Positions 54,188-62,471 of a stretch of 64,000 nucleotides of DNA are shown here, piece by piece (within the stretch, counting starts at the first letter, position 1; every line of letters starts with the position of its first letter). The DNA lies in contig NZ_JAMXQU010000001.1 of the NCBI RefSeq assembly GCF_024054035.1, positions 186,001-250,000 on the forward strand, written 5' to 3'. A program made the position numbers and the translations under genes. This DNA is from Asaia lannensis NBRC 102526. Lineage in GTDB: Bacteria > Pseudomonadota > Alphaproteobacteria > Acetobacterales > Acetobacteraceae. The notes below the pieces were generated by a model, which had not been told where the DNA came from, did no database searches, and worked only from the letters and a program-made list of their open reading frames with translations.

Positions 54188-56032
54188 ATGCAAACCAAGC
54201 GCTCTCCGTTCCGGCTCGTCATTCTTGCGGGTCTTGCCGCTGCCTCCGGCACTTTTGCCCCCAGCGCGTTTGCCGCGGGCCCGCACGACAATGTCATTGC
54301 GCTCAAGGCGCCGGCCCAATCGCTGACCGGAAGCCTTCTGGGCAGTATCGTGGCCGTTCAGCGCAATAACATCCCCGATGCGTCGCAGGCTCTCTATGAT
54401 GCGGTTATGCTGGGATATCGCGATCCCGGCTTTACGCTCATGGCCCTGCGTTACAATGCGATGGATAGCGGCCCCGAAGCCGCTTCGCATGCGCTTGCCC
54501 TTGCCCGCCTTCTGCCCAGGGAGAGTCTGGCCCGTATCGTTCTGGGCACAGCCGCTTTTCGCGATCGTCGCTGGAAAGAGGCAGAGGGGTTGTTCGCCCT
54601 GCATGGAAAATCGCCTCAGGGCTTCCTGCGCCTTGCGGGGCAGGGGCTTCTGGACTGGTGCCGCTACGGCGCATCGCCTTCACAGGGCGACGAGGACAAT
54701 GCCGTCGCCTCCCTCTCCGACCCTGTGGCCTATCTGGCCCTGCTGCAACAGGCGCGTATTGCCTCGTTGCGTGACGAGGCAAGCACAGACAGCCTGTTTG
54801 CGCGGCTCGATGCCGGTGCGGGCTCCGTACCGCCTCTGCTGCGTGTGCTCACGCTTCAGTTCGAAGCCGACTGGCTGGCTTATCGCCATCATGAAGGCGA
54901 GGCATCGAAGCGTCTCCATGCCGTTGGTGCCATGCTGCCTGCCTTCCAGCTTGTGTCGTCACGCCTGAAGCCCCAGAAGCTTGGCGAGGTGACGCCCGCC
55001 CAGGGTCTTGCCGAATTCTATATCGGCATCACCACCCTGCTTGGCGATACGGGCGCACATGACCGTCATGCCGGATCGCCGGATCAGGGGAGCGATCAGG
55101 GCGAGGACTCGGCTGACAGCGCCGGAGACTCCCAGGCCGATGACAAGCTGAAAGACGTGCGCCAGCTCAAAATCTTGCTGCTGCGTCAGGCCCTGTTCCT
55201 GCGCCCCGATCTGACACTCGCCAAAATCCTGCTCGCCGAGGAACTGCGTAATGACGGGCAGCTCGACATGGCACAGGCGGCTCTCGATGGCGTGGCGGAT
55301 GACGATCCACTCGCACCGCTTTCCGATCATGCGCAGGCCCAGATCGCTCTCAAGCGGCACGATCTGAAGGCAGCGCTCCATGCGCTCGAACGCGTCAGCA
55401 GGGCCAATCCGGACAACCCCGATATTCTCAACGAGCTGGGGGCGACGCAGGATCAGCTCGGTCTGTCACAGGAAGCTGTCGAGACCTATACGCGTGCCCT
55501 CAACCATGTCAGCGTCATGGAAGCACGCGTCTGGCCTTTGCTGCTGGGACGCGCCATTGCATGGGATCATCTCAAACGTCGTGACAAGGCACAGGCCGAT
55601 CTCGATCGCGCCCTCGCTCTTGCACCGTCAGAGCCCGTATTGCTCAATTATGCGGGCTATTCCGATGTCGAGCACGGCGAACGCCCCGAACAGGCTCTTT
55701 TGCTGCTGCGCCACGCCATGGATCTTGCCCCTGACGATGCCGAGATACGAGACAGCTACGCCTGGGCGTTGCTCAAGCAGAATGGCGATCTCGCCCAGGC
55801 GTTGCCGCTGCTGCTTTCCGCCGTGAATGCAGCACCCGGTGACGCCGAAATCGCTTATCATCTCGGCGTGGCATACTGGTATCAGGGACGTCAGCTCGAA
55901 GCGCGCGACCAGTGGGATCAGGCGCTGAACAACAAGCCGGAACCCGAGACGAAAGCGCTTATCGAGGCGGCGCTTGCGCGCGGACCCGACTTGCCTGTTA
56001 TGCGTGGACGCCCCATTCCCGCACCGCGCTGA
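54188..56032 (+). CDS. Exported tetratricopeptide-repeat protein
   Basis: A 614-residue protein with a signal peptide (LVILAGLAAASGTFAPSAFA). It has at least six TPR-like helix pairs, clearest from residue 350 on: LLAEELRNDGQLDMAQAALD, LNELGATQDQLGLSQEAVET, LNYAGYSDVEHGERPEQALL, and AYHLGVAYWYQGRQLEARDQ. An acidic linker (SDQGEDSADSAGDSQADD) divides the two halves. It is probably a periplasmic or membrane-associated scaffold. The partner is unknown. Confidence 0.82.
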   Translation: MQTKRSPFRLVILAGLAAASGTFAPSAFAAGPHDNVIALKAPAQSLTGSLLGSIVAVQRNNIPDASQALYDAVMLGYRDPGFTLMALRYNAMDSGPEAASHALALARLLPRESLARIVLGTAAFRDRRWKEAEGLFALHGKSPQGFLRLAGQGLLDWCRYGASPSQGDEDNAVASLSDPVAYLALLQQARIASLRDEASTDSLFARLDAGAGSVPPLLRVLTLQFEADWLAYRHHEGEASKRLHAVGAMLPAFQLVSSRLKPQKLGEVTPAQGLAEFYIGITTLLGDTGAHDRHAGSPDQGSDQGEDSADSAGDSQADDKLKDVRQLKILLLRQALFLRPDLTLAKILLAEELRNDGQLDMAQAALDGVADDDPLAPLSDHAQAQIALKRHDLKAALHALERVSRANPDNPDILNELGATQDQLGLSQEAVETYTRALNHVSVMEARVWPLLLGRAIAWDHLKRRDKAQADLDRALALAPSEPVLLNYAGYSDVEHGERPEQALLLLRHAMDLAPDDAEIRDSYAWALLKQNGDLAQALPLLLSAVNAAPGDAEIAYHLGVAYWYQGRQLEARDQWDQALNNKPEPETKALIEAALARGPDLPVMRGRPIPAPR

Positions 56033-56091
56033 AACAATGCGGTTTTTCGTACCGAGCGTGACCTATCCGAAATAAAGACCCTGAAAAGACA

Positions 56092-56199
56092 ATGATACAG
56101 CCTTCCAGTGCAGCCAGCCCAAGTTCTACAAGCCAGTGTTTGACGAGCCAGCGTTCGGCAAATCGGTGTGCAGCCGGAATGCAGGGTAACGGACAATGA
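56092..56199 (+). CDS. Possible 35-codon leader ORF overlapping ispE
   Basis: ATG at 56092 opens a 35-residue frame whose TGA overlaps the ispE ATG (ATGA). The peptide is Ser/Gln/Thr-rich (MIQPSSAASPSSTSQ, then SQCLTSQRSANRCAAG). A GAAAAG motif lies upstream. This could be a translated leader that couples ispE translation, but chance is also possible for a frame this short. Confidence 0.3.
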   Translation: MIQPSSAASPSSTSQCLTSQRSANRCAAGMQGNGQ

Positions 56200-57128
56200 G
56201 CCCGGATAACGCGCTGGCAAATCACTCTGAGGCCCGTCATTCAGAGGTCCGTCACTCACTGGCACGCGCCAAGATCAACCTGTTCCTGCATATCACGGCG
56301 CGGCGCGATAACGGATATCACGAGCTGGACTCACTGGCGGTCTTTGCCGACACGGCGGATCGTCTGGCGCTTGTCGGGCAGGCAGAGCCGGGTGCCCCCA
56401 TGGCGCTGGGCATTGACGGGCCTTTCAGTGAAGGGCTCGATGCCGGTAGCGATAATCTGGTGTTGCGTGCGGCTGCAGCCCTGCGTGACGCGGCATCCCT
56501 GCCGCAAACCGTGCCGAACTGGCACATGCGCCTGACCAAGAATCTGCCCGTTGCCTCGGGTATCGGCGGTGGATCGGCCGATGCTGCTGCGGCTTTGCGT
56601 CTGCTTGCCGACGCCTGGGACTGCAAGGGGATCGATCTGGCCCCCATCGCTGCCGGTCTCGGTGCCGATGTGCCGGTTTGTCTGGCCCAGACGACCCAGC
56701 GCATGCAGGGCATCGGCGAGCGTCTTGTGACGCCTCCCCGTATGCCACGTTGCGCCATGGTACTGGTCAATCCAGGCATTGCCGTGCCGACCCCCGCCGT
56801 CTTCCGGGCATGGAAGGAGTCGCAGGCGGGTTTCCGTCCTGCCGCCTCCCTGCCGGTTTCGTGGCCGGATGTCGGTGCCCTGGTCGAATCGTTGCGTACC
56901 ACCGCAAACGATCTCCAGCCGCCCGCAATAGCCCTGTATCCGGTCATAGGAGACGTGTTGCAGGCGCTCTCGGCTTCCGAGCACTGTCTGTTTGCGCGTA
57001 TGAGCGGTTCAGGTGCGACCTGTTTCGGTCTCTATGCTAGTGTCGAAGAAGCGCGTCAGGTGCTTGCCGGCCTGCGCGCACGTGGCTGGTGGGCCGAAGC
57101 AGGGTGGATCCATACAGCACAGGACTGA
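56196..57128 (+). CDS. ispE: 4-diphosphocytidyl-2-C-methyl-D-erythritol kinase
   Basis: A 310-residue GHMP kinase of the non-mevalonate isoprenoid pathway; its product ultimately feeds squalene and hopanoid synthesis. ARAKINLFLHITARRDNGYH with Lys26 is the N-terminal motif, LPVASGIGGGSADAAAAL the ATP-binding loop (117-134) with the catalytic Asp near 129, and MSGSGATCFGLY is motif III. The first 22 residues are an extra polar stretch (NHSEARHSEVRHS), so a start nearer the SLARAKINLF segment is possible, but no better start codon was found. Confidence 0.94.
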   Translation: MSPDNALANHSEARHSEVRHSLARAKINLFLHITARRDNGYHELDSLAVFADTADRLALVGQAEPGAPMALGIDGPFSEGLDAGSDNLVLRAAAALRDAASLPQTVPNWHMRLTKNLPVASGIGGGSADAAAALRLLADAWDCKGIDLAPIAAGLGADVPVCLAQTTQRMQGIGERLVTPPRMPRCAMVLVNPGIAVPTPAVFRAWKESQAGFRPAASLPVSWPDVGALVESLRTTANDLQPPAIALYPVIGDVLQALSASEHCLFARMSGSGATCFGLYASVEEARQVLAGLRARGWWAEAGWIHTAQD

Positions 57129-57160
57129 TCTTAAACCCCGGAAAGAGGAAGATCGATATC

Positions 57161-57547
57161 ATGGGTGCGAGAATGCAGGTCATCCAGAAAGAGGATGGTA
57201 CAGGTGCAACCTTGCGTTTCCTTGAAGGAAGCGGTCTCGATGGTGAAATCGATCTGACGCTCGATCAGCTCAGCCAGCTGATCGCCAATCTGGGGCGGGT
57301 CCGTTACGCCATGACGGCGGCACAGCCACAGCCTTCCATAGGCAACGCGCCTTTTCTACCCGTTTACAGCACTAACTGGGCCCTGCAGATCGATGCCCTG
57401 ACGGAGGGGTCTACTCTGGCTTTCCAGCATCCGGCTTTCGGTCCTGTCGGCGTGGTTTTCGGCCCTGAGGATTCGGAAAAACTGATCAAGGGGCTGAAGC
57501 AGCATCGCGCCCTTATGGCCGTCAAGACGAGCCGCCGCCCGAGCTAG
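57161..57547 (+). CDS. Hypothetical protein, conserved appearance
   Basis: A 128-residue soluble protein. It starts at ATG 57161 behind a good AGAGGAAG motif; the longer frame would start inside ispE. Segments such as SGLDGEIDLTLDQLSQLIAN and HPAFGPVGVVFGPEDSEKLI suggest an alpha/beta fold. No domain was recognised. It is 32 bases behind ispE in the same direction, probably co-transcribed. Confidence 0.6.
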   Translation: MGARMQVIQKEDGTGATLRFLEGSGLDGEIDLTLDQLSQLIANLGRVRYAMTAAQPQPSIGNAPFLPVYSTNWALQIDALTEGSTLAFQHPAFGPVGVVFGPEDSEKLIKGLKQHRALMAVKTSRRPS

Positions 57548-57683
57548 AGCGGGGTCACACGATTGCGGTGCTCGACCCCCGCGCGGCCTTCCTGTGCGGT
57601 AGACGGTATCCGGAACACGAGACTCTGGATATGCCAAGCAATGCAGATACGACGTAGCGCGCAATCGTTGCGTCGGGCGCTTG

Positions 57684-58685
57684 TCAGGATTTTCTGGACA
57701 GCTTGCGCCAGACGGCAACCAGCGCCGCCACGGCCAATATGCCCGTTCCAAGGCCGATCCGCCGTGGAATGGTCAGGAGAAGCGGCTTGCGTCCCTGCTC
57801 GCGAAGCGGAACCCCCTCATAGGGCCCATGGGCGGCATAGGCTCCACCGATGCTTTCGAAAAGCGAATCGGCCTCTTCTTCGGCGACACCTGAGGCAAAC
57901 TGCGCCTTGAATCCCTTTTTCGCCAGAGCGCGATCGCGCAGGGAAGGGGCAAGACCGTTGATGAGGCTCGGCAGGATGGAAGATGCCCCGACCCAGATAT
58001 CGCGATGATGGCCCAGAACCGCCTGACAGATCGCATGAGCGGCAATTTCCGGCTCGTAAATGCGCCCGGCGGGTTTGAGCGCATGACCTGACAGATTACG
58101 GGCCCAGCCAAGGCGTGGCGTGTTGATGGAGGGGAGATGCACCACTGTCAGATCGATATGATCGGACAGGGCACGTATCTCGGGGCGTACGCTGTCGCAA
58201 AAGGCGCTGATCGCAGCATGGGCGCCGTTTACTGCTGCCTGCAGAGGCAGACCGCGCAGAGGATGCGCCAGTCCCAGATTGACGATTGTGCCGCTTCCAC
58301 GACGACGCATGCAGGACAGGGCGGCCTGTGTGCCGAAAACCGATCCGAGATAGGTCACATCGGTGACGCGACGCAGTGTCTGGGCATCGAGCGAGAGGAC
58401 GGGCCCGATGGCCGTGACACCCGCCGCATTGATCCATACCGTGATCGGCCCGAGCTTGCGTTCGATCGTCTCTGCAGCCGAGGCCAGGGCTGCGGCATCG
58501 GAGACATCCACACTCAGGGTCAGTGTGCGTATTCCGCTGCTTTCGAGTTCGGCGGCAGCATCGTTGAGCCTTTGTGTATTGCGGCCGATAAGCGCGATGT
58601 CGAAGCCGTAAGAGGCCAGCATACGGACGGTCGCGCGCCCGATACCGGCTCCGGCGCCTGTGACGACGGCAATCTGGTTGGGCAT
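57684..58685 (-). CDS. SDR-fold membrane-tailed protein lacking the catalytic residues
   Basis: A 333-residue protein with a classical SDR nucleotide motif (VVTGAGAGIGRATVRML, residues 7-23; NAAG at 86-89). The active site is altered. Where SDRs have the catalytic Ser there is Leu139, and the YxxxK motif aligns with VNGAH (Val152, His156). A C-terminal membrane helix (IGLGTGILAVAALVAVW) anchors it. Dehydrogenase activity is unlikely by sequence; a binding or regulatory role is possible. The ATG at 58685 has GAGGA about 9 bases before it. It follows the YqaA gene by 20 bases. Confidence 0.78.
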   Translation of the reverse strand: MPNQIAVVTGAGAGIGRATVRMLASYGFDIALIGRNTQRLNDAAAELESSGIRTLTLSVDVSDAAALASAAETIERKLGPITVWINAAGVTAIGPVLSLDAQTLRRVTDVTYLGSVFGTQAALSCMRRRGSGTIVNLGLAHPLRGLPLQAAVNGAHAAISAFCDSVRPEIRALSDHIDLTVVHLPSINTPRLGWARNLSGHALKPAGRIYEPEIAAHAICQAVLGHHRDIWVGASSILPSLINGLAPSLRDRALAKKGFKAQFASGVAEEEADSLFESIGGAYAAHGPYEGVPLREQGRKPLLLTIPRRIGLGTGILAVAALVAVWRKLSRKS

Positions 58686-58705
58686 GGCAATCATCCTCAC
58701 ACGGT

Positions 58706-59284
58706 CTACAAAAGAGTGACTGCCAGAATGCCAGCGATGATGAGAAAGAGAAAGCCTGCCATCACAAGCGTCAGGCGACGCTCGATGAAATCGCGTATGG
58801 GGGCGCCGTAGAACCAGAGCAGCGTGGCCACCAGAAAGAACCGCGCGCCGCGCGTGACGAGACTGGCTGCAATAAAGGGCAGAATGGCAAAATGCGCTGC
58901 ACCTGCGGCGATGGTGACGATCTTGAACGGTATGGGCGTCAGCCCCTTGAGCAGAATTATGGCCACGCCATACTGGCGGAACTTCTCCTGCATGACCGCA
59001 AGCGTATGCTCAGCATGATAGAAGTGCACGATCGGCAGGGCCACATGCTGGAGCAGCATTGCGCCGATCACCCAGCCCAGCATGGCACCGCATACGGACC
59101 CGATCGTGCAGATGCCCGCCAGTACGAAAGCGCGCTCACGTGCTGCAAGGATCATCGGGATCAGCATCAGATCGACAGGGACGGGAAAGAAGGAGGCTTC
59201 TGCAAAGGCGACGGCGAACAGCCACCAGCCCGCATGAGGGGATGCCGCCAGAGTGAGCATGCGTCGATAGAGCGGCTGGAACAC
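58706..59284 (-). CDS. YqaA/DedA-family (SNARE-associated type) membrane protein
   Basis: A 192-residue protein with four to five hydrophobic segments. It has the DedA-superfamily features WWLFAVAFAEASFFPVPVDL, GSVCGAMLGWVIGAML and KGLTPIPFKIVTIAAGAA. Relatives act in undecaprenyl-phosphate or lipid flipping and membrane homeostasis. The GTG at 59284 is chosen for its GGAGG 6 bases upstream; the frame before it is not conserved. It is followed closely by the SDR gene. Confidence 0.85.
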   Translation of the reverse strand: MFQPLYRRMLTLAASPHAGWWLFAVAFAEASFFPVPVDLMLIPMILAARERAFVLAGICTIGSVCGAMLGWVIGAMLLQHVALPIVHFYHAEHTLAVMQEKFRQYGVAIILLKGLTPIPFKIVTIAAGAAHFAILPFIAASLVTRGARFFLVATLLWFYGAPIRDFIERRLTLVMAGFLFLIIAGILAVTLL

Positions 59285-59333
59285 GTCGGACCTCCAGGGT
59301 GAGCAGAGCGGTCTGAATGACCGATGTCCGGGG

Positions 59334-59660
59334 TTATGTCGAGCGTGGCGCCCAGAGAATGACTGCAGCGCCCGCAAGGCAGATCGCGGCCCCCAGAATA
59401 TCCCAGCGATCAGGGCTGCGCCCTTCTACGGTCTTCATCCAGATCAGCGAGGCAGTAATGTAAATGCCTCCATAAGCGGCAAAAGCACGACCCGCGCTAT
59501 CGCTGTCGATACGCGTGAGAAGCAGGGCGAAAGCCAGAAGACTGAGCGCGCCGGGCACGATCCAGAACACGGAGCCGCCCGATCTGAGCCATGTCCAGAA
59601 AGCGAAGCAGCCCGCGATCTCGGCGAAAGCGGCTCCTGTATAGAAAAGGAATGGGGTCAT
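59334..59660 (-). CDS. YnfA-family (UPF0060) small membrane protein
   Basis: A 108-residue protein with four helices: [56 protein letters not shown], and [18 protein letters not shown]. These are typical of the YnfA/UPF0060 family, which is related to small multidrug-resistance-type transporters. The ATG at 59660 (MTPFLFYTG) fits the family length; the longer frame is not conserved. Likely the first gene of ynfA-yqaA-SDR on the minus strand. Confidence 0.9.
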   Translation of the reverse strand: MTPFLFYTGAAFAEIAGCFAFWTWLRSGGSVFWIVPGALSLLAFALLLTRIDSDSAGRAFAAYGGIYITASLIWMKTVEGRSPDRWDILGAAICLAGAAVILWAPRST

Positions 59661-59912
59661 GGGGATCGCAAGCCGGGGGAACGCAGTCAGCGGGAAAGCG
59701 GTCGCTGAACTGCGCAAGGTGCTTCTTTTTCCACGCTTCAGGCGCAGGGAGCAAGCGTGCAAGCCGTGCCGGAACATCTCGTATTCGGTGATTGATTTAT
59801 CGCGGGTTCTATATAAAACACATAAAAATCGTTGAATCTTATGCATGATGATCGAATAACGAAAAAAAATCGTTCAATTCGGCTCGTCTGTCTCTGGTCG
59901 GATCATCACCCT

Positions 59913-60728
59913 ATGTCTTTCTCATCGCTATCGCGTCGTTCGGTCCTGTCCTCGCTTGTCGCCCTGCCTCTGACCTGTGGCATGCGGTCTGCCCGTGCTG
60001 CAGACAAGACCATTCGCGTCGGGATCATGGCAGGCGAGGATGAGGATATCTGGCGTCTTGTCAGCCAGAATGCGCAGAAAGACGGGCTGACGCTCAGGAT
60101 CGTCACATTCTCGGATTATTCGACGCCGGATGAGGCTCTGGCCTCGCACGATCTCGATGCCAATTCCTTTCAGCATATGCCTTTCCTCAAGGCCCAGTGC
60201 GAAGGGCACGGCTATAAAATCTCGCCGGTCGGCAATACCTATGTTGCGCCTATCGGGCTGTATTCGCGCAAGTGGAAGACACTCGCCACGCTCCCCAAGG
60301 GTGCCGTGATCGGCGTGCCGAACGATCCCAGCAATGAGGGGCGTGCACTTCTGCTGCTTCAGTCGCTCGGTTTCATCAAGCTCTCGCCTTCAGCAGGATT
60401 GCTGCCGACACCGCTCGATATCGTCGAAAATCCGCATGATTTCTCCATACGCGAGCTCGATGCCGGTGTGGTCGGTCGCGCCCTGCCGGATCTCGATGCT
60501 GCCGTGATCAATACGGACTGGGCGCATAAGGCGGGCGTGGATGTGGTACGTGAGCGCCTTGCCCGCGAAGGTGTCGAGAACAATCCCTATATCTGCGTGA
60601 TTGCCGTCAATACCGAGGATGTGCAGGCACCCTGGGTCAAGCCGCTGGTCAAGGCCTATCAGCAGCCGAACATCCGTCAGGCGCTGATCGATGTCTACGC
60701 CAATACTGTGATCCCTGCCTTTTCATGA
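59913..60728 (+). CDS. metQ: Methionine ABC transporter substrate-binding protein MetQ-like
   Basis: A 271-residue NlpA/MetQ-family protein. After cleavage at ARA it starts ADKTIRVGIMAGEDEDIWRL, and it contains DLDANSFQHMPFLKAQ, VIGVPNDPSNEGRALLLLQS, and NPYICVIAVN, all typical MetQ segments. The signal is unusual: SRRSVLSSLVALP resembles a Tat motif, and the one Cys (PLTCG) does not fit a lipobox, so it may be soluble. The ATG at 59913 is chosen for the signal peptide. It overlaps metN by ATGA. No SAM riboswitch was recognised upstream. Confidence 0.88.
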   Translation: MSFSSLSRRSVLSSLVALPLTCGMRSARAADKTIRVGIMAGEDEDIWRLVSQNAQKDGLTLRIVTFSDYSTPDEALASHDLDANSFQHMPFLKAQCEGHGYKISPVGNTYVAPIGLYSRKWKTLATLPKGAVIGVPNDPSNEGRALLLLQSLGFIKLSPSAGLLPTPLDIVENPHDFSIRELDAGVVGRALPDLDAAVINTDWAHKAGVDVVRERLAREGVENNPYICVIAVNTEDVQAPWVKPLVKAYQQPNIRQALIDVYANTVIPAFS

Positions 60729-61756
60729 CACTGCTCGATGTATCGGGTCTGTATTGCCGTTTCGGTGGTCAGACCGCTCTGCACGATATCAGTTTTCAGA
60801 TCGACAAGGGTGAGATCGTCGGGGTGATCGGCAGCTCGGGGGCGGGTAAATCCACGCTTCTGCGCTGCCTGTGCGCGCTCGAGCGCCCGTCGGAAGGGCG
60901 TATTCTGCTCGATGGCGCCGATCTTGCCACCCTGCCCGAAAGCGATCTGGTTGCGGTGCGACGCAAGGTCGGACTGGTTTTCCAGCATTTCAACCTGCTT
61001 TCATCGCGTACGGCTGCCGGGAATATCGCCCTCCCTCTCGAAATCGCCGGATGGCCAAGAGCCAGAATCACGGCGCGGGTGGAAGAACTGCTGACACTGG
61101 TCGGGCTCGCAGGCCATGGTCACAAACGCCCGTCCGAACTTTCGGGCGGACAGAAGCAGCGCGTGGGTATTGCGCGTGCCATCGCCAATTCGCCATCGCT
61201 GCTTTTATGCGACGAAGCGACATCCGCTCTCGACCCCCATACGACAGCGTCCATCCTCGAACTTCTTGCCGAGATCAATCGCACGCTCGGCCTGACGATC
61301 ATTCTGATCACCCATGAAATGGAGGTCGTCCGCCGTTTCGCCCATCGCGTTCTGGTTCTCGATCATGGTGCGCTGATCGAGAACGGCACCATGGCCACGC
61401 TCATGCGCGACAGCCGCGGCGATATACGCCTCGAGCGCCTTCTGGCCGATATTCGCCCGAGCCTGCCCGATCCGGTAAGGCAGAAACTCGTGGCCGATCC
61501 GCAGCCCGGATACGACACACTGCTGCGCGTCGTTCTCGGCGCCAGGGCTGCAAGCACACCGTTCCTGTCCATCCTGACACGTCGTTTCGATCAGGATGTG
61601 ACCCTTGTGCAAGGCGGGGCGATCGATTGCGGTGGCGAGGTCCTGAGCGACATGATCCTGGGTTTTTCAGCCCCGTTGAGCCCGGCACTCAGCGTTTTTC
61701 TCGACCAGCAGGCCCATCTGACGGAGATACTCGGTTATGTACCGGCTGATCGGTAA
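60725..61756 (+). CDS. metN: Methionine ABC transporter ATP-binding protein MetN
   Basis: A 343-residue ATPase with Walker A GVIGSSGAGKSTLLRCLCAL, the signature LSGGQKQRVGIARAIANSPS, and Walker B LLLCDEATSALDPHTT. The C-terminal region (about residues 255-343) is the NIL/ACT-type methionine-sensing domain of MetN. The ATG overlaps the metQ stop; the stop overlaps metI by 20 bases. Confidence 0.94.
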   Translation: MTLLDVSGLYCRFGGQTALHDISFQIDKGEIVGVIGSSGAGKSTLLRCLCALERPSEGRILLDGADLATLPESDLVAVRRKVGLVFQHFNLLSSRTAAGNIALPLEIAGWPRARITARVEELLTLVGLAGHGHKRPSELSGGQKQRVGIARAIANSPSLLLCDEATSALDPHTTASILELLAEINRTLGLTIILITHEMEVVRRFAHRVLVLDHGALIENGTMATLMRDSRGDIRLERLLADIRPSLPDPVRQKLVADPQPGYDTLLRVVLGARAASTPFLSILTRRFDQDVTLVQGGAIDCGGEVLSDMILGFSAPLSPALSVFLDQQAHLTEILGYVPADR

Positions 61757-62387
61757 ACTCATTTTCGATTCCACCCTGCAAACGGTGGAAATGGTCGCTG
61801 CCTCGACCCTGGTCGCCCTGCTGTTCGGCCTGCCGCTGGCTGTGCTGATGATCGCCACGCGGCGCAGGGATCTCTACGATCTGCCATGGCTCGGCTACCC
61901 CATCGGCTGGCTGATCGATGCAATCAGGGCCATTCCGTTCATTATTCTTCTGGTTCTGCTCATTCCGGTGGCCCGTTTCATTGCGGGCACATCTCTGGGC
62001 ACGATGGCGGCTATCGTGCCGCTCTCCATCGCGGCCATTCCCTATTACGCCCGTATCGCTGAAATCTCGCTTCAGGAAATCGAGCCGGGTCTGATCGAGG
62101 CCGTGCGCGTCATGGGGGGCACACGCTGGATGGTCATCCGTTATGTGCTGATCCCCGAAGCGCTTCCGGGTCTGTTATCGGGCCTGACCGTGACGGCTAT
62201 TACCCTCGTAGGCGCTTCGGCCATGGCCGGAGCGATCGGCGCAGGAGGGCTGGGCGATCTGGCCATCCGTTACGGCTATCAGCGGTTCAATACGACGATC
62301 ATGCTGGCTGTCGTTGCCGTGCTGATCCTTCTGGTGGGGCTGATCCAGGGGGCCGGTACGCTGGCTGTGCGTATCGTCCGGCGCTGA
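61737..62387 (+). CDS. metI: Methionine ABC transporter permease MetI
   Basis: A 216-residue permease with five membrane segments. It has LPWLGYPIGWLIDAIRAIPF, then IAGTSLGTMAAIVPLSIAAIPYYARIAEIS (split across helices), EVRVMGG-type coupling helix GLIEAVRVMGGTRWMVIRYV, and ASAMAGAIGAGGLGDLAIRY. The coupling loop contacts MetN. The order metQ-metN-metI differs from the E. coli order metN-metI-metQ. Confidence 0.93.
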   Translation: MYRLIGKLIFDSTLQTVEMVAASTLVALLFGLPLAVLMIATRRRDLYDLPWLGYPIGWLIDAIRAIPFIILLVLLIPVARFIAGTSLGTMAAIVPLSIAAIPYYARIAEISLQEIEPGLIEAVRVMGGTRWMVIRYVLIPEALPGLLSGLTVTAITLVGASAMAGAIGAGGLGDLAIRYGYQRFNTTIMLAVVAVLILLVGLIQGAGTLAVRIVRR

Positions 62388-62471
62388 GGCCGGGCGACGC
62401 TGGGTGCATGGGATTTGATCAAGGCGCAGCAATCTCGATCCCTGGGCGGGTTCGGGTGGCGCCCGGCCCTG

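Noticed and set aside
57559-57668. Distant inverted repeat ACGATTGCG / CGCAATCGT behind the hypothetical gene
   Set aside because: 9-bp arms separated by about 90 bases in a 136-base gap; this can occur by chance and no mobile-element gene lies between them.
59661-59912. SAM riboswitch upstream of metQ
   Set aside because: The 252 bases were read for conserved SAM-II or SAM/SAH elements and none was convincing. The region is AT-rich near the start codon with only imperfect repeats. A covariance-model search would decide.
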